DNA of 64,000 nucleotides from DYJE01 sp041660385 (lineage in GTDB: Bacteria > Desulfobacterota > Desulfobacteria > Desulfobacterales > Desulfolunaceae). Below, piece by piece: positions 1 to 8,593 of the stretch. The stretch's first letter is position 1. Every line of letters begins with the position of its first letter. A program made the translations under genes and the position numbers. Location of the stretch: assembly GCA_041660385.1 (NCBI GenBank), contig JBAZWJ010000014.1, positions 1-64,000 on the forward strand, in the 5' to 3' direction. A model generated the notes under the pieces. That model saw nothing but the letters and a program-made list of their open reading frames with translations, did no database searches and was not told the DNA's origin.

Positions 1-54
1 CACCACCAGGGAGTCGTGCAGTTAGGGTAGGTCAGGAGGGGTGTTATTTTTTTC

Positions 55-2000
55 TTGACAATACTTATCATGGATGTCCCCCGAATTGTCGACGGCAAAA
101 TCACATCCTATACCTATGACAGCCTGAACCGCGTGAAAACCATAACCCAGCCCGGCGGCGTGGTCACATCCTACACCTACGACCTAAAAGGCAACCTCAC
201 CCAGGTCACCGACGCCAAGGGTTTTGCCACAGTTTACACGTACGACGATCTGGGCCGCCTTGTGAAAACCGTATCCCCGGACACCGGCACAACACGGTAT
301 GCGTACACCGCCGCCGGAAAACTCCACACCAAAACCCTGAACGACGGCCAGATCACCACCTACGACTACGACAGCCTGGGCCGTCTGACCCATATCCATT
401 ACCCCGATTCGGCCCAGGACGAACGCTACACCTACGACCAGGGAACAAACGGCAAAGGCCGCCTCACCGGACGTTCCGGCCCCGGCTGGGTCAGCGCTTT
501 CGAATACAACCCGGTGGGTCAGATCATAACCGAAACCCGAACCGTCAGCGGCGTCTCTTTCATCACCCGCTATGCGTACGACAAAAGCGGCGTCCTCACG
601 GCCATGACCTATCCTGACGGACGAACCGTGACCTATGAGCCCAACCCAAACGGCCAGCCCTTTGCCGCCGTGACCTCCAAATCCGGCACAAGTAAAACCC
701 TGGCAGAGGATGCGGCCTACAAACCCTTTGGCCCCCTTTCGGGCTTTGACATGGGGAACGGCATGGAGGTCCGAAAGACCTTTGATCAGGACTACCGGCT
801 GAAAACCCTTGCCGCCGGTTCCGTCATGAATCTTTCCTACATTCATTATATGAACGGCATGATCCGCGAGATCACCAACGCCCTTGATCCGGCCCGAAGC
901 CAGTTCTTTACCTACGATGACCTGGGCCGTCTGAAAACAGCCAACGGTGTTTACGGTCGTCTGGCCTGGACCTACGACAACGTGGGCAACCGCCTGACCG
1001 AATCCCGCAACGGCATCACCGAAACCTATGCCTACAAAACAGGCACAAATATCATCGAAGCCGTGGACGGGGCTCTTGACATTTTACCCATGACGCAAAC
1101 GGCAATATCCACAATGCCGTGATCCAGAAAACATCGGCATCTGCCCCGGTCACTTCCGATTACCTGTACACCAGCGACGGCCTCCGTCTTAAACGAACAT
1201 CAAACGGCGTGGTCACGGTTTACCATTATGACTTGGCCGGAAACCTCATCGGAGAAAGCGACGCCAACGGCGGAAATTTCAAAGCCCATGTGTATTTTGC
1301 CGGAACCCGCCTCGCCACCGTTGCAGCCGACGGCACCGTGTGCTACCATCACAACAATCATCTGGAAACACCGACAATGATGACCGATGACGACGGGGAT
1401 GTGGTCTGGCGGGCGGATTATAAGCCGTTTGGGCAAGCGTCGGTTGATTCGGAATCTACGGTTGTTAATGATTTTCGGTTTCCTGGGCAGGTGTTTGATA
1501 AGGAGACGGGGTATCATTATAATTGGAATCGGTATTATGATTCTGAGACTGGGCGGTATTTGACTGGGGATCCGATTGGGTTGACGGGTGGGATGAATCT
1601 TTACTCTTATGTATTGGGGAATCCGATTAATGCAAGTGATTCTGAAGGACTTTTGATTGATGGAGGAGTTGTTTCAGTTCCAGTTGGTTATCTTATGGCG
1701 GGAGCTATTGCTTCTGGGATAGCTTATTATGGGGCACCGGTTGCAGCCGATGTTGGACAATGGATTGGAGAAGCGTATAACGAAGCAAGAAGAGCAAGAA
1801 GTAAGCAAGAGGAAATGGCTAAACTATATCCAGATATTCCAAATGAAAAATGCGATGGAAAATGTCCCCCATGTCCAGATGTAGACTTGATGCTACCAGA
1901 ATATGATGCGAAAAGGGGATTGCACTATCATAGATGGAGATATCATCTGGATCCAAAAACCTGTTTGTGCCGTTTTGGAAAAGATTCAGGTCATTTTTAA
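55..2000 (+). pseudogene. Rhs/YD-repeat protein, 5'-truncated and frameshifted
   Basis: The two reading frames together encode about ten YD-type repeats (for example YTYDSLNRVKTI, YDYDSLGRLTHI) followed by a typical Rhs core ending in DPIGLTGGMNLYSYVLGNP. Rhs proteins are large secreted or surface proteins whose variable C-terminal tip is often a toxin. Frame 1 (55-1122) runs into a premature stop, and the repeat pattern continues in another frame from about 1083. Restoring one base near 1080 joins them as LDYFTHDANGN, so this is a one-base deletion. An in-frame stop at 28-30 and the lack of an Rhs N-terminus show 5' truncation. After about base 1640 the tip is AT-rich and ends in a Cys/His motif (CPPCP, HYHRWRYH, TCLC). 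Codon style also changes from about 1400, as expected for an exchangeable tip. The family is certain; function of this copy is unlikely. Confidence 0.9.
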
Positions 2001-2312
2001 TAATAATTTTGAGAAATAAATGATACATTAATTAGTTATGATGTTAAAATAACAGGGAATATTACAAAAAAGCTATATCCAAAATTACAGCATGATAAAT
2101 GTCTGCTTAATGGGTAATTTGAGCCACTCCTCGAAATTTCCTATAAGAGGCAATGGTAAATAAAACCCGTTTTGCCCCAATTGCCATTAGAGGATTTGAC
2201 AGAAATTTCATACTGCTATTGATAAAACGTTGGAATTATCGATAGCAGAGCTTTTTTAAAACAAGCTTTGATTTAGTCTGGTTACATGGTGTGAGTTCGA
2301 GGAGTTAATATA
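2001..2312. other. AT-rich intergenic stretch between Rhs tip and next gene
   Basis: No convincing gene is seen here. The stretch is AT-rich like the Rhs tip and the gene after it, which suggests all three arrived together. A ribosome-binding site (GAGGAG, about 2298-2303) sits just before the start at 2313. No clear terminator is visible after the Rhs stop. Confidence 0.4.
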
Positions 2313-2795
2313 ATGGTTATCACAAATCATATTCATAAATTCAGAGAAGCCGTACGTCATTTATGGAATACTTTTTTGCGGGAAAATTCAACTTGGGATA
2401 CCTTTGATAGTTTTACACAAATATGTGAGCTATTATTTGAAGAAATTGTTTTAAGCAAAATTGATTCAGAACTTCACATTAATAATGTATATTCCTATAT
2501 AGGTGAGTATGTACCTGAATATCAGATATATGTAGATCACCCAGGCACGTTGCCTATGATGGTTAATAGGGATATAATACCTTCAGGATACTGGGATTAT
2601 CCTGTTGAATGGATTACATCAGGGACGCTCAATGATATCCGATTAAAAGATTTTTTTGATTTTGATCAACTTGGCTGGCGAACTTTTGAATATTATAGAG
2701 TTAAGATTCTTAAATGTGAATCACATCCTGAAATTGAACAGAGATATGCATTGATAAAGTGCCATGATGCAAATGTCAGGATAATTGGGTTGTAA
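2313..2795 (+). CDS. Hypothetical protein, candidate Rhs immunity protein
   Basis: This encodes 160 residues with no family I recognise. It is acidic and aromatic-rich, has no signal peptide or membrane segment, and is AT-rich like the Rhs tip just upstream. It has a good ribosome-binding site (GAGGAG, spacing about 9). A small cytoplasmic protein directly downstream of an Rhs tip, on the same strand and of similar composition, is where a cognate immunity protein normally lies. The immunity role is inferred from position only. Its intact frame behind a broken Rhs gene fits retention of an immunity gene after toxin loss. Confidence 0.7.
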   Translation: MVITNHIHKFREAVRHLWNTFLRENSTWDTFDSFTQICELLFEEIVLSKIDSELHINNVYSYIGEYVPEYQIYVDHPGTLPMMVNRDIIPSGYWDYPVEWITSGTLNDIRLKDFFDFDQLGWRTFEYYRVKILKCESHPEIEQRYALIKCHDANVRIIGL

Positions 2796-2912
2796 TAATG
2801 AATTAGGTAAAAGCAAAAACGGGGTCGGGCAAAAACTTGTTTATTTTTTTTGATAAAATCATGCTATTAATGATGATATCGGCAATAACCGTGTTTCAAT
2901 AGGAGGTCAACT

Positions 2913-3131
2913 ATGCAGAATATTGATATCAACCAAGTCATGCAGCAACTTCCGCAACTACTTGAAAATATTGATGACGTTATTATCATCACAAAACAGG
3001 GTTTACCGATTGCCAAAATTGTCGGCATCCCTGATAAAAACAAGAAACGGCAGTTCGGCTCAGCTAAAGGATTGATTAAAATGTCAAACGATTTTGACGA
3101 TTCTCTTGACGATTTTATGGAGTATATGTGA
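2913..3131 (+). CDS. Phd/YefM-type antitoxin
   Basis: This encodes a 72-residue protein with the short N-terminal Phd/YefM-like fold (DDVIIITKQGLPIAKIVGI, residues 21-39) and an acidic C-terminal tail (DDSLDDFMEYM), the part that usually wraps the toxin. The GGAGG ribosome-binding site at about 2901-2905 fixes the start. Its stop overlaps the start of the PIN toxin gene (ATGTGATG), the usual translational coupling of type II pairs. It probably neutralises the toxin and represses its own promoter; no operator was located. Confidence 0.85.
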   Translation: MQNIDINQVMQQLPQLLENIDDVIIITKQGLPIAKIVGIPDKNKKRQFGSAKGLIKMSNDFDDSLDDFMEYM

Positions 3132-3517
3132 TGCGGGTTCTGCTTGATACGAGCGCTTTTCTCTGGTTCATTTCCGGAAGCGACCGACTCAGCGCCAAAG
3201 CGCATAACTATATAGCCGACTTGAACAATGAACTGGTATTGAGCATCGCGAGCCTTTGGGAAATTGCCATCAAAACAAGTCTTGGAAAACTTGAACTATT
3301 CCGTCCGTTTGATCAACTCATATCCGTCCAGCTTGATAAAAACGATATTGAGATACTGCCCGTTGAACTGAATCATCTTTCAGCGATCATCAACCTTGAA
3401 TTCCATCACCGGGACCCTTTTGACCGTCTGATCATCGCCCAGGGAATCACGGAAGGTTTGCCTGTAATCACAAGTGATTCAAATTTTAAAAAATATCTGG
3501 TCAATATCATTTGGTAA
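3131..3517 (+). CDS. vapC: VapC-type PIN-domain toxin (ribonuclease)
   Basis: A PIN-domain protein of about 128 residues. Acidic residues expected of the Mg2+-dependent active site are present: LLDTSAFLW at the N-terminus, the glutamate in SLWEIAIK, and DPFDRLIIAQ followed by ITSD near the C-terminus. VapC toxins cleave tRNA or rRNA and are held inactive by the upstream antitoxin. The ATG at 3131 overlaps the antitoxin stop; a GTG at 3128 is an alternative start. The frame is intact and full-length for the family. Confidence 0.9.
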   Translation: MRVLLDTSAFLWFISGSDRLSAKAHNYIADLNNELVLSIASLWEIAIKTSLGKLELFRPFDQLISVQLDKNDIEILPVELNHLSAIINLEFHHRDPFDRLIIAQGITEGLPVITSDSNFKKYLVNIIW

Positions 3518-3677
3518 CACGCAAGTACACGTCTGCACGGACATCAATGCCATGTTGAGCCGCACTGAAACCACCGGTAAACGCGACGGTTCTTTATCCT
3601 TGACTATTCAATCCAGATCCAACTTTCTTTGAGCGTAATGGCAACGAATCTTTGGTATTCGGCTGTTTTCTGAGTCT

Positions 3678-3724
3678 GAAAGCCTTACGGCTTTCGCAGG
3701 GCCAATCGGGAGATTGGCGTGCCC
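3678..3724 (+). repeat. REP-like double hairpin, copy 1
   Basis: Two consecutive perfect hairpins. GAAAGCC-TTAC-GGCTTTC spans 3678-3695. GCCAATC-GGGA-GATTGGC spans 3701-3718 and is followed by GTGCCC. The same arrangement recurs at 4844-4890 and 13387-13434, and the second hairpin alone recurs at 40734, 42672 and 43460. This copy lies between the convergent 3' ends of the PIN toxin and the TonB-like gene, a usual site for REP elements. Confidence 0.85.
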
Positions 3725-3783
3725 AGGGTGTGCAACGGGCGCTGGTCATTCCCTTTTTCTGTTTTCTTTCATCCCGCCCCTTG

Positions 3784-4695
3784 TCAGTTCAGCTCATTGG
3801 GTCTGAATATGATACCCATTGTCATGGAAGGCTTATTTATTCCCGGTGGATGAGGCCGGACTGGGTTTGACTTTAAAATGGCCTGGGTGGCGGCTCGGTC
3901 CATGTCATCGTTTCCTGATGATTTTGCAATACGGACATCTTTTACCTCACCGTGGGGAAGGACTTCGAAACTCATCCAGGTTTCCGGGTTTTTCATGTCG
4001 GCTGTCTGGTTCTTTGAAAAAGCCCAGTTTTCACTGATCTGGGTTTTAACAAAAAGCTGGTATCTTTCAATCAGAGTCCCTTGAAAACCCGATTGGGTCC
4101 GGCTTCCTTCTTCTGTTTCCCTGTTGCCCCGGGGTCCGCCCGCACCTATCGTCGCCCCTTCTTCAGAATGGTGGAACATTTCTAAAGAATTGGCTGTTTT
4201 TTCATGGGGCGGGCTTAAGTTATTTTTCCCGATGTTCATTGGATATTCGCTTACCTGTTTTTCATCGTTTGGCTCATTTTTCTGATCTTCCTTGTTTCTG
4301 GGGATGACTTTATCCTTTCTGAAAGAAATCGCCGTTTCTTCTTTTGGAAGATTTTGTCCCGTTTTTTCTGGTGCAACCGCTTTTCTATCGACCACCGGAA
4401 TATCAGACTCCGGCTGTGGAGCAATATCTTCCTGGGCCGTTTTCGAAGAATTCGGAACGGGGATTACAAAACCAGGCTCACCTCCGGCTGAATTTGGCCT
4501 GCCAATAGAAGGCGGAAGAGCCGCCAGATCCAAATCCATGGTATTTATCGGTATGAAGGTGAAGGATTCAGGCTGGGGGAAAAAGATAAACCCTATCCCT
4601 ATAAGGACATGAATCAATGCAGACAGACTGATTCCAATGATCCAGTCAGTAACATCACGAGGTTTGTTATGATCAAGGTGCATATCTCTGTTCAT
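3784..4695 (-). CDS. TonB/TolA-like energy-transducer protein
   Basis: This encodes 303 residues. One N-terminal membrane segment (IIGISLSALIHVLIGIGFIF, about residues 19-38) is followed by a long proline- and charge-rich spacer (about 60-200). The C-terminal domain (about 205-303) begins IERYQLFVKTQISENWAF and contains SFEVLPHGEVKDVRIAKSSG, the pattern of TonB/TolA C-terminal domains. Such proteins span the periplasm and pass proton-motive energy from an ExbBD or TolQR motor to the outer membrane. No motor genes are nearby, so the partner is unknown. The start could also be the ATG at 4683. Confidence 0.8.
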   Translation of the reverse strand: MNRDMHLDHNKPRDVTDWIIGISLSALIHVLIGIGFIFFPQPESFTFIPINTMDLDLAALPPSIGRPNSAGGEPGFVIPVPNSSKTAQEDIAPQPESDIPVVDRKAVAPEKTGQNLPKEETAISFRKDKVIPRNKEDQKNEPNDEKQVSEYPMNIGKNNLSPPHEKTANSLEMFHHSEEGATIGAGGPRGNRETEEGSRTQSGFQGTLIERYQLFVKTQISENWAFSKNQTADMKNPETWMSFEVLPHGEVKDVRIAKSSGNDDMDRAATQAILKSNPVRPHPPGINKPSMTMGIIFRPNELN

Positions 4696-4843
4696 GACTT
4701 AAGGACGTTTTTAACCTTTTTTTCCATACTTCCATCAAAACCACAGAGGGAAGATCGTTCATGCTCATTCTTTATATCATGAACCAGCTTTCATAGAAAT
4801 CTCCGATTAACGCTATTGTCATGCCCGTTTTTTGTCAGAGTTT

Positions 4844-4890
4844 GAAAGCCTTGCGGCTTTCGCAGGGCCAATCGGAAGATTGGCGTGCCC
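4844..4890 (+). repeat. REP-like double hairpin, copy 2
   Basis: GAAAGCC-TTGC-GGCTTTC spans 4844-4861. GCCAATC-GGAA-GATTGGC spans 4867-4884 and is followed by GTGCCC. The order and spacing match the copy at 3678-3724. It lies upstream of the TonB-like gene and abuts an Rhs gene scrap. Confidence 0.85.
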
Positions 4891-4901
4891 AGGTCGGCCA
4901 T

Positions 4902-4976
4902 CGGTATGTATACATACCCCGCCGCCGGAAAACTTCACACCAAAACCCTGAACAATGGGCAGATCACACCTACGGC
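4902..4976 (+). pseudogene. Rhs gene remnant
   Basis: About 75 bases closely match the Rhs gene at about 295-364: the same run encodes TAAGKLHTKTLN and NGQIT, with scattered substitutions and small indels. Nothing else of the gene remains here. It is a dead fragment left by duplication or recombination with the Rhs locus 4.6 kb upstream, or with another Rhs gene in the genome. Confidence 0.8.
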
Positions 4977-4979
4977 AGG

Positions 4980-5057
4980 AATAGGGTCAGGCCTGCTCTT
5001 GACTCACCTACTTTTCATATAAACTCTCAATGAGTCAAGGGCAGCCCTGACCCTATT
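4980..5057. repeat. 27-bp inverted repeat (MITE-like)
   Basis: The left arm 4980-5006 begins AATAGGGTCAGG. The right arm 5031-5057 ends CCTGACCCTATT. The arms pair over 27 bases with two mismatches around a 24-base AT-rich centre. No open frame lies inside. This may be a miniature inverted-repeat element or a strong structured transcript end. Confidence 0.7.
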
Positions 5058-5166
5058 ACACATTTCACAAATGACCGTCCAGGATATCGAAGATTTCTTG
5101 TCTGCATCAATATGCCCATTATTATATTTTTCTTCTTACCATCTGAGAAGACGATAGGTATCATGG

Positions 5167-5226
5167 GCCCAAAAAGTTTAAATATGACCACCCATCACAT
5201 ATGACCCTTTTTGGGCGACAATTGCT
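5167..5226. repeat. 10-bp inverted repeat in a gene-poor stretch
   Basis: GCCCAAAAAG at 5167-5176 pairs with CTTTTTGGGC at 5217-5226 across a 40-base AT-rich centre. The surrounding 5058-5276 holds no convincing gene. The loop is long for a terminator, so this may be the end of a small element. Confidence 0.4.
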
Positions 5227-5276
5227 GAAGGCGCTATCAATTCTTGATTAATTAATTATTCATAAAGATCAGACTG

Positions 5277-5435
5277 ATGGGCGATGCGACTCTGGGTTTT
5301 GGAAGCCTGGCACAAAGAATGCTGACCTTATTTACGAGACAGGCCGCAAACAAAAAATTCATCGCCGACGAGCAGACTTGCCACAACAACAGCGCCTGGG
5401 GCATTGCCAATACCGATGAAGTAAATATCAGGTAA
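5277..5435 (+). CDS. Short open frame, possible gene fragment
   Basis: A 52-codon frame starting MGDATLGFGSLAQRM with sensible codon use, but no ribosome-binding site I trust and no family I recognise. It may be the remains of a longer gene in this eroded region, or chance. Confidence 0.25.
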   Translation: MGDATLGFGSLAQRMLTLFTRQAANKKFIADEQTCHNNSAWGIANTDEVNIR

Positions 5436-5473
5436 ATAAAGCTACAGGGGGCTTTGTCTTAAAGAAAGGAAGA

Positions 5474-5695
5474 ATGATGAAAGATGATACGAGGCATAAA
5501 ATTGAAATCTCTGTTAACTCAGAGTATTCACAGGAATTTGCCGACTGGCTGAATGAAAAAGGCCATATTGCTTTTGTTGGTAGAACCACCGAAAATTTCA
5601 TTAATGGTGTCTGTATAGCCGACGATAACCATGCGAGTGAAATTATGCGGGGATTGTGGGAAGAGTTTCGTATGGAGGGCCAAAATGTCATTTGA
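5474..5695 (+). CDS. Small hypothetical protein upstream of cbpA remnant
   Basis: This encodes 73 residues (MMKDDTRHKIEISVNSEY...) with mixed alpha/beta character and no signal or membrane segment. An AAGGAAG ribosome-binding site precedes it. Its 3' end overlaps by 11 bases the ATG at 5685 that begins the cbpA remnant, so it was probably the first gene of a coupled operon with cbpA and cbpM. I do not recognise the family. Confidence 0.6.
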   Translation: MMKDDTRHKIEISVNSEYSQEFADWLNEKGHIAFVGRTTENFINGVCIADDNHASEIMRGLWEEFRMEGQNVI

Positions 5696-6099
5696 TTTCA
5701 AGGACTACTATAGAGCCCTTGGTAGGGCAGAAAGGCTTGGGAGGAGGTGCGCCGGGGAATTTATATTTGAAGGTAGTTTTCGCCAAGAACCCCGACTTTC
5801 GAGTGCGCGATGCTGACCTGTATTATGATTTGGTATTATCTCCATGGGAAGCTGTGCTGGGCGTCAATGTCCACATACCCACTCTTGAAGGCACAGTATC
5901 CTTGAAGATTCCTGTGGGCACAAAAGCTGAACGGCAGTTCCGTTTGCGGGGAAAGGGTCTGCCCACCACCGGTGGAGCGCGCGGCAACCTGTTTGCCATT
6001 GTGTCCATCCATGTCCCGTCGCATCTTACCGCTGAGGAAAAAAATCTATGGGGGTCATTGGCAGCCCTATCTACATTCAACCCGAGGAGAACATCATGA
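5685..6099 (+). pseudogene. cbpA: cbpA (DnaJ-family co-chaperone), internal deletion
   Basis: The gene begins like a J domain (MSFDFKDYYRALG, from 5685). It then jumps out of frame into the C-terminal client-binding region: GAPGNLYLKVVF, LSPWEAVLGVNVHIPTLEG, LRGKGLPTTGGARGNLFAI, all typical of CbpA. The rest of the J domain with its HPD motif, the G/F linker and the first part of the C-terminal domain are missing. The C-terminal frame stays open from 5656 to 6099. CbpA is normally about 300 residues and stimulates DnaK; this copy cannot. The stop overlaps the cbpM start (ATGA). Confidence 0.85.
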
Positions 6100-6434
6100 C
6101 CGAGCAAACCGTTCCGTATTACCCATCGTCACTTGCTCTTGAGTTGTTTCAACCTGGACCAAATGTTTTTTACAGTCTCGAAGACGCCGTTCATCTCGCA
6201 GGTGTCTCTCGCCGTTCTTTTTTGGTCTATTGCCGGGTCAGCCTTGTGCGACCTGTTTTTCAGCCACCTTACGGGGTGATGGAGTTTTCGGAAGAGTCAA
6301 TCTATGCCGTCCGGCAGATGGAGCACTTACGAACCGTTCACCGCAGCGATTTGGCCTGGCTCAATACCGTGATAAAGCTCCTGGACAAGGTGGAGCAACT
6401 GCACACTGAGTTACGCTTTTTACGAAACAATTGA
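6096..6434 (+). CDS. cbpM: CbpM-like chaperone modulator (MerR-like)
   Basis: This encodes 112 residues in the usual place for CbpM, with its ATG overlapping the cbpA stop. The N-terminal half has a MerR-like helix-turn-helix (YSLEDAVHLAGVSRRSFLVY). The C-terminal half is helical and coiled-coil-like (IKLLDKVEQLHTELRFLRNN). CbpM binds the J domain of CbpA and inhibits it. Here the J domain is deleted, so the protein has lost its local partner. The start at 6096 is preferred to an upstream one because GAGGAG precedes it. Confidence 0.8.
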   Translation: MTEQTVPYYPSSLALELFQPGPNVFYSLEDAVHLAGVSRRSFLVYCRVSLVRPVFQPPYGVMEFSEESIYAVRQMEHLRTVHRSDLAWLNTVIKLLDKVEQLHTELRFLRNN

Positions 6435-6612
6435 AGTAATTGAGGCAATTGAAAATGGCCTGATAAAACAATCCTGCCTTCTTTAAGTGGTGAACATGGA
6501 AAGGATTTCTACAGATCCGGTGTTAAATGATCAAGATCAGCCAATACGGCGAATTCTGGTGTCGCCAAATGAGCGGTCACTATCGTTCGCTATCACGAAG
6601 GAGGTGATGAAG

Positions 6613-6759
6613 ATGCCAAACAAAGATGGAACTGGCCCCAAAAGCCAGGGACCGAAAAACGGTCATGGAAAAGGTAAGGGCAACGGCCAGGGTAAGAGCC
6701 CCGGTCAAGGTCCGATGACTGGAGGCAAAGAAGGAATCAAGGAAGAAACCAAAAAGTAA
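6613..6759 (+). CDS. Small glycine/lysine-rich protein (DUF5320-like start)
   Basis: A 48-residue protein beginning MPNKDGTGPKSQGP and then running in G/K/Q-rich repeats. The MPxxDGTGP opening is shared with DUF5320-type small proteins, often found in anaerobes; the assignment is tentative. A near-perfect Shine-Dalgarno AAGGAGGTGAT (6598-6608) lies just before the ATG at 6613, which argues for this start over upstream ones and for strong translation. A terminator follows at 6812-6869. Function unknown. Confidence 0.65.
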   Translation: MPNKDGTGPKSQGPKNGHGKGKGNGQGKSPGQGPMTGGKEGIKEETKK

Positions 6760-6811
6760 CACACCTTAAAAACGAAATTGAGGCTTGCAAACAATCGCAT
6801 GAGCGCAGACC

Positions 6812-6869
6812 AAAAGACCGGGGCTAATTTTATAGTGAATCTTCATGTCATTAGGCCCGGTCTTTTTTT
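6812..6869 (+). terminator. Rho-independent terminator
   Basis: A 17-bp stem (AAAAGACCGGGGCTAAT with its near-complement at 6850-6866, one mismatch) is followed by a T run. It ends the transcript of the small glycine-rich gene and separates it from the oleate hydratase gene. Confidence 0.8.
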
Positions 6870-6930
6870 GGCTGGTTATGCGGAGCGCTATGTTTAAGCT
6901 TAAGAGCATAACTAATCAAAGGGGAATTTC

Positions 6931-8523
6931 ATGAAAAAAGAAAGTAATACAAAGCCGAAAAGTTCTAAGGTGTACATTATTGGAAGCGGAATTGCTGGAC
7001 TGGCAAGTGCAGTATATTTGGAAAAAGATGCTGGGATTCCCGGCGAGAATATTCACATTTTGGAAAAAGATTCAATTATTGGTGGCGCTACTGATGGCGC
7101 AGGCGATCAAGATAAAGGATTTGTTGTTCGTGGTGGAAGAATGCATGAAATGCATTACGAATGTTATTGGGAGCTGCTGTCTCACATTCCTTCGCTGGAA
7201 GACCCCGATGTTTCGGTTCGAGACGAATCTTTTGATTTTAATGAACGTTTCGTTTCAAACGGCCAGGCTCGTCTTCTGAAAGATGGAAAGAAACTGGATG
7301 TTTCTTCTTATGGCTTATCATTTGAACAACAGACAGACTTACTAAAATTAACATTCGTTTCAGAAGAATCTCTTGGCAATAAACGAATAGAAGATTGGTT
7401 TGATCAAGCCTTCTTTGAAACCATATTTTGGTATATTTGGAGTTCCATGTTTGCATTTCAAAAATGGAGCAGCCTTGCCGAAATGAGAAGATATATGAAA
7501 AGATTTATGCATCTTGTCGAAGGATTGCCCAGATTGGGCGGTGTAATGCGTACCAAATACAATCAATACGACTCTGTCGTTCAGCCTATAAAAAAATATC
7601 TTGAAGAAAAAGGTGTGACGTTTGAATTGGGCAAAGACGTTGTTGATATCGATTTCAATCTATCCGCTGACAAAAAGACCGCGTCCATGCTCCACCTTAA
7701 AGACAAAACAGAAATAGTGCTTGGAAAAGATGATTATGTTTTGATCACAAATGGCTCCATAACAGAAAGTTCTGATAATGGAACCTGGGATACGCCAGCC
7801 AAGTTGAAAGGCATAGAAGAATCCGGCTCCTGGAAACTGTGGAAAAAACTTGCGACAAAAGACAAGGCGTTCGGTAATCCAGATCCATTTTGTGACAATA
7901 TCAGTTTGCAAAAATGGTATTCATTTACAGCCACCTATAAAGACAGCACCTTCCATGATTATATGGAAAACTATTCCGGCAATGTGGATGGAACCGGCGG
8001 CCTGGTTACCCTGACTGACTCCAACTGGCTTATGTCCTTTGTCATAGCTCGGCAGCCTCACTTTCCAAACCAACAGGATGATGTAAAGATTTTTTGGGGG
8101 TACGGGCTCTATCCTGACAGAAAAGGCAATTACATCGACAAGACCATGGCAGAGTGTACCGGTGCTGAAATGCTCGAAGAGCTTTATTATCATTTAAAAA
8201 TTCAAGATATCATGAAACCGGTTACAGCAGCCGGTAAGGCAAATTGTATTCCGGTTGCGATGCCGTTTATTGATAGTCTGTTCATGCCAAGAAAAAGTGG
8301 CGATAGACCAAAGGTTATACCGGACGGCGCAACAAATTTTGCCTTTTTGGGTCAATTTGCCGAAGCACCGAAAGACTGTGTGTTTACGGTAGAATATTCA
8401 GTGCGGACAGCGCAAATGGCTGTATATGGTTTTTTTGATACTGGCAAGAAAATACAACCCATGTACGACTCGGCACACAATCCAAAGTACTTACTTGGAG
8501 CACTTAAAGCCATTACAAGATAA
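6931..8523 (+). CDS. ohyA: Oleate hydratase (myosin-cross-reactive antigen family)
   Basis: This encodes a 530-residue FAD protein of the oleate hydratase family, which adds water to the cis-9 double bond of unsaturated fatty acids. An N-terminal dinucleotide-binding loop IIGSGIAGLASA (G18, G20, G23) is followed by HILEKDSIIGGATDG and by the family signature RGGRMHEMHYECYWELLSHI. The C-terminal part keeps FLGQFAEAPKDCVFTVEYSVRTAQ. A GGGG ribosome-binding site precedes the ATG. Length is normal. It stands alone between a terminator and the aldolase gene. A role in detoxifying free fatty acids is an inference. Confidence 0.93.
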   Translation: MKKESNTKPKSSKVYIIGSGIAGLASAVYLEKDAGIPGENIHILEKDSIIGGATDGAGDQDKGFVVRGGRMHEMHYECYWELLSHIPSLEDPDVSVRDESFDFNERFVSNGQARLLKDGKKLDVSSYGLSFEQQTDLLKLTFVSEESLGNKRIEDWFDQAFFETIFWYIWSSMFAFQKWSSLAEMRRYMKRFMHLVEGLPRLGGVMRTKYNQYDSVVQPIKKYLEEKGVTFELGKDVVDIDFNLSADKKTASMLHLKDKTEIVLGKDDYVLITNGSITESSDNGTWDTPAKLKGIEESGSWKLWKKLATKDKAFGNPDPFCDNISLQKWYSFTATYKDSTFHDYMENYSGNVDGTGGLVTLTDSNWLMSFVIARQPHFPNQQDDVKIFWGYGLYPDRKGNYIDKTMAECTGAEMLEELYYHLKIQDIMKPVTAAGKANCIPVAMPFIDSLFMPRKSGDRPKVIPDGATNFAFLGQFAEAPKDCVFTVEYSVRTAQMAVYGFFDTGKKIQPMYDSAHNPKYLLGALKAITR

Positions 8524-8593
8524 TATAAGGCGCTGACACGCGCTGCTTATGTGCAGCATTATGTATGCAACAAAACAAGAAGAGGCGATACAA

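Noticed and set aside
184..846. Long open frame on the minus strand opposite the Rhs gene
   Set aside because: It is the antisense of YD repeats, which leave the opposite frame open because of their GC-rich codons. It has Gly/Val-rich nonsense composition.
3652..3870. Small genes over the REP copies (also near 4821, 13228, 42644)
   Set aside because: These frames consist mostly of the translated hairpin (for example LSQGQSGDWRAQ) and recur only because the repeat recurs.
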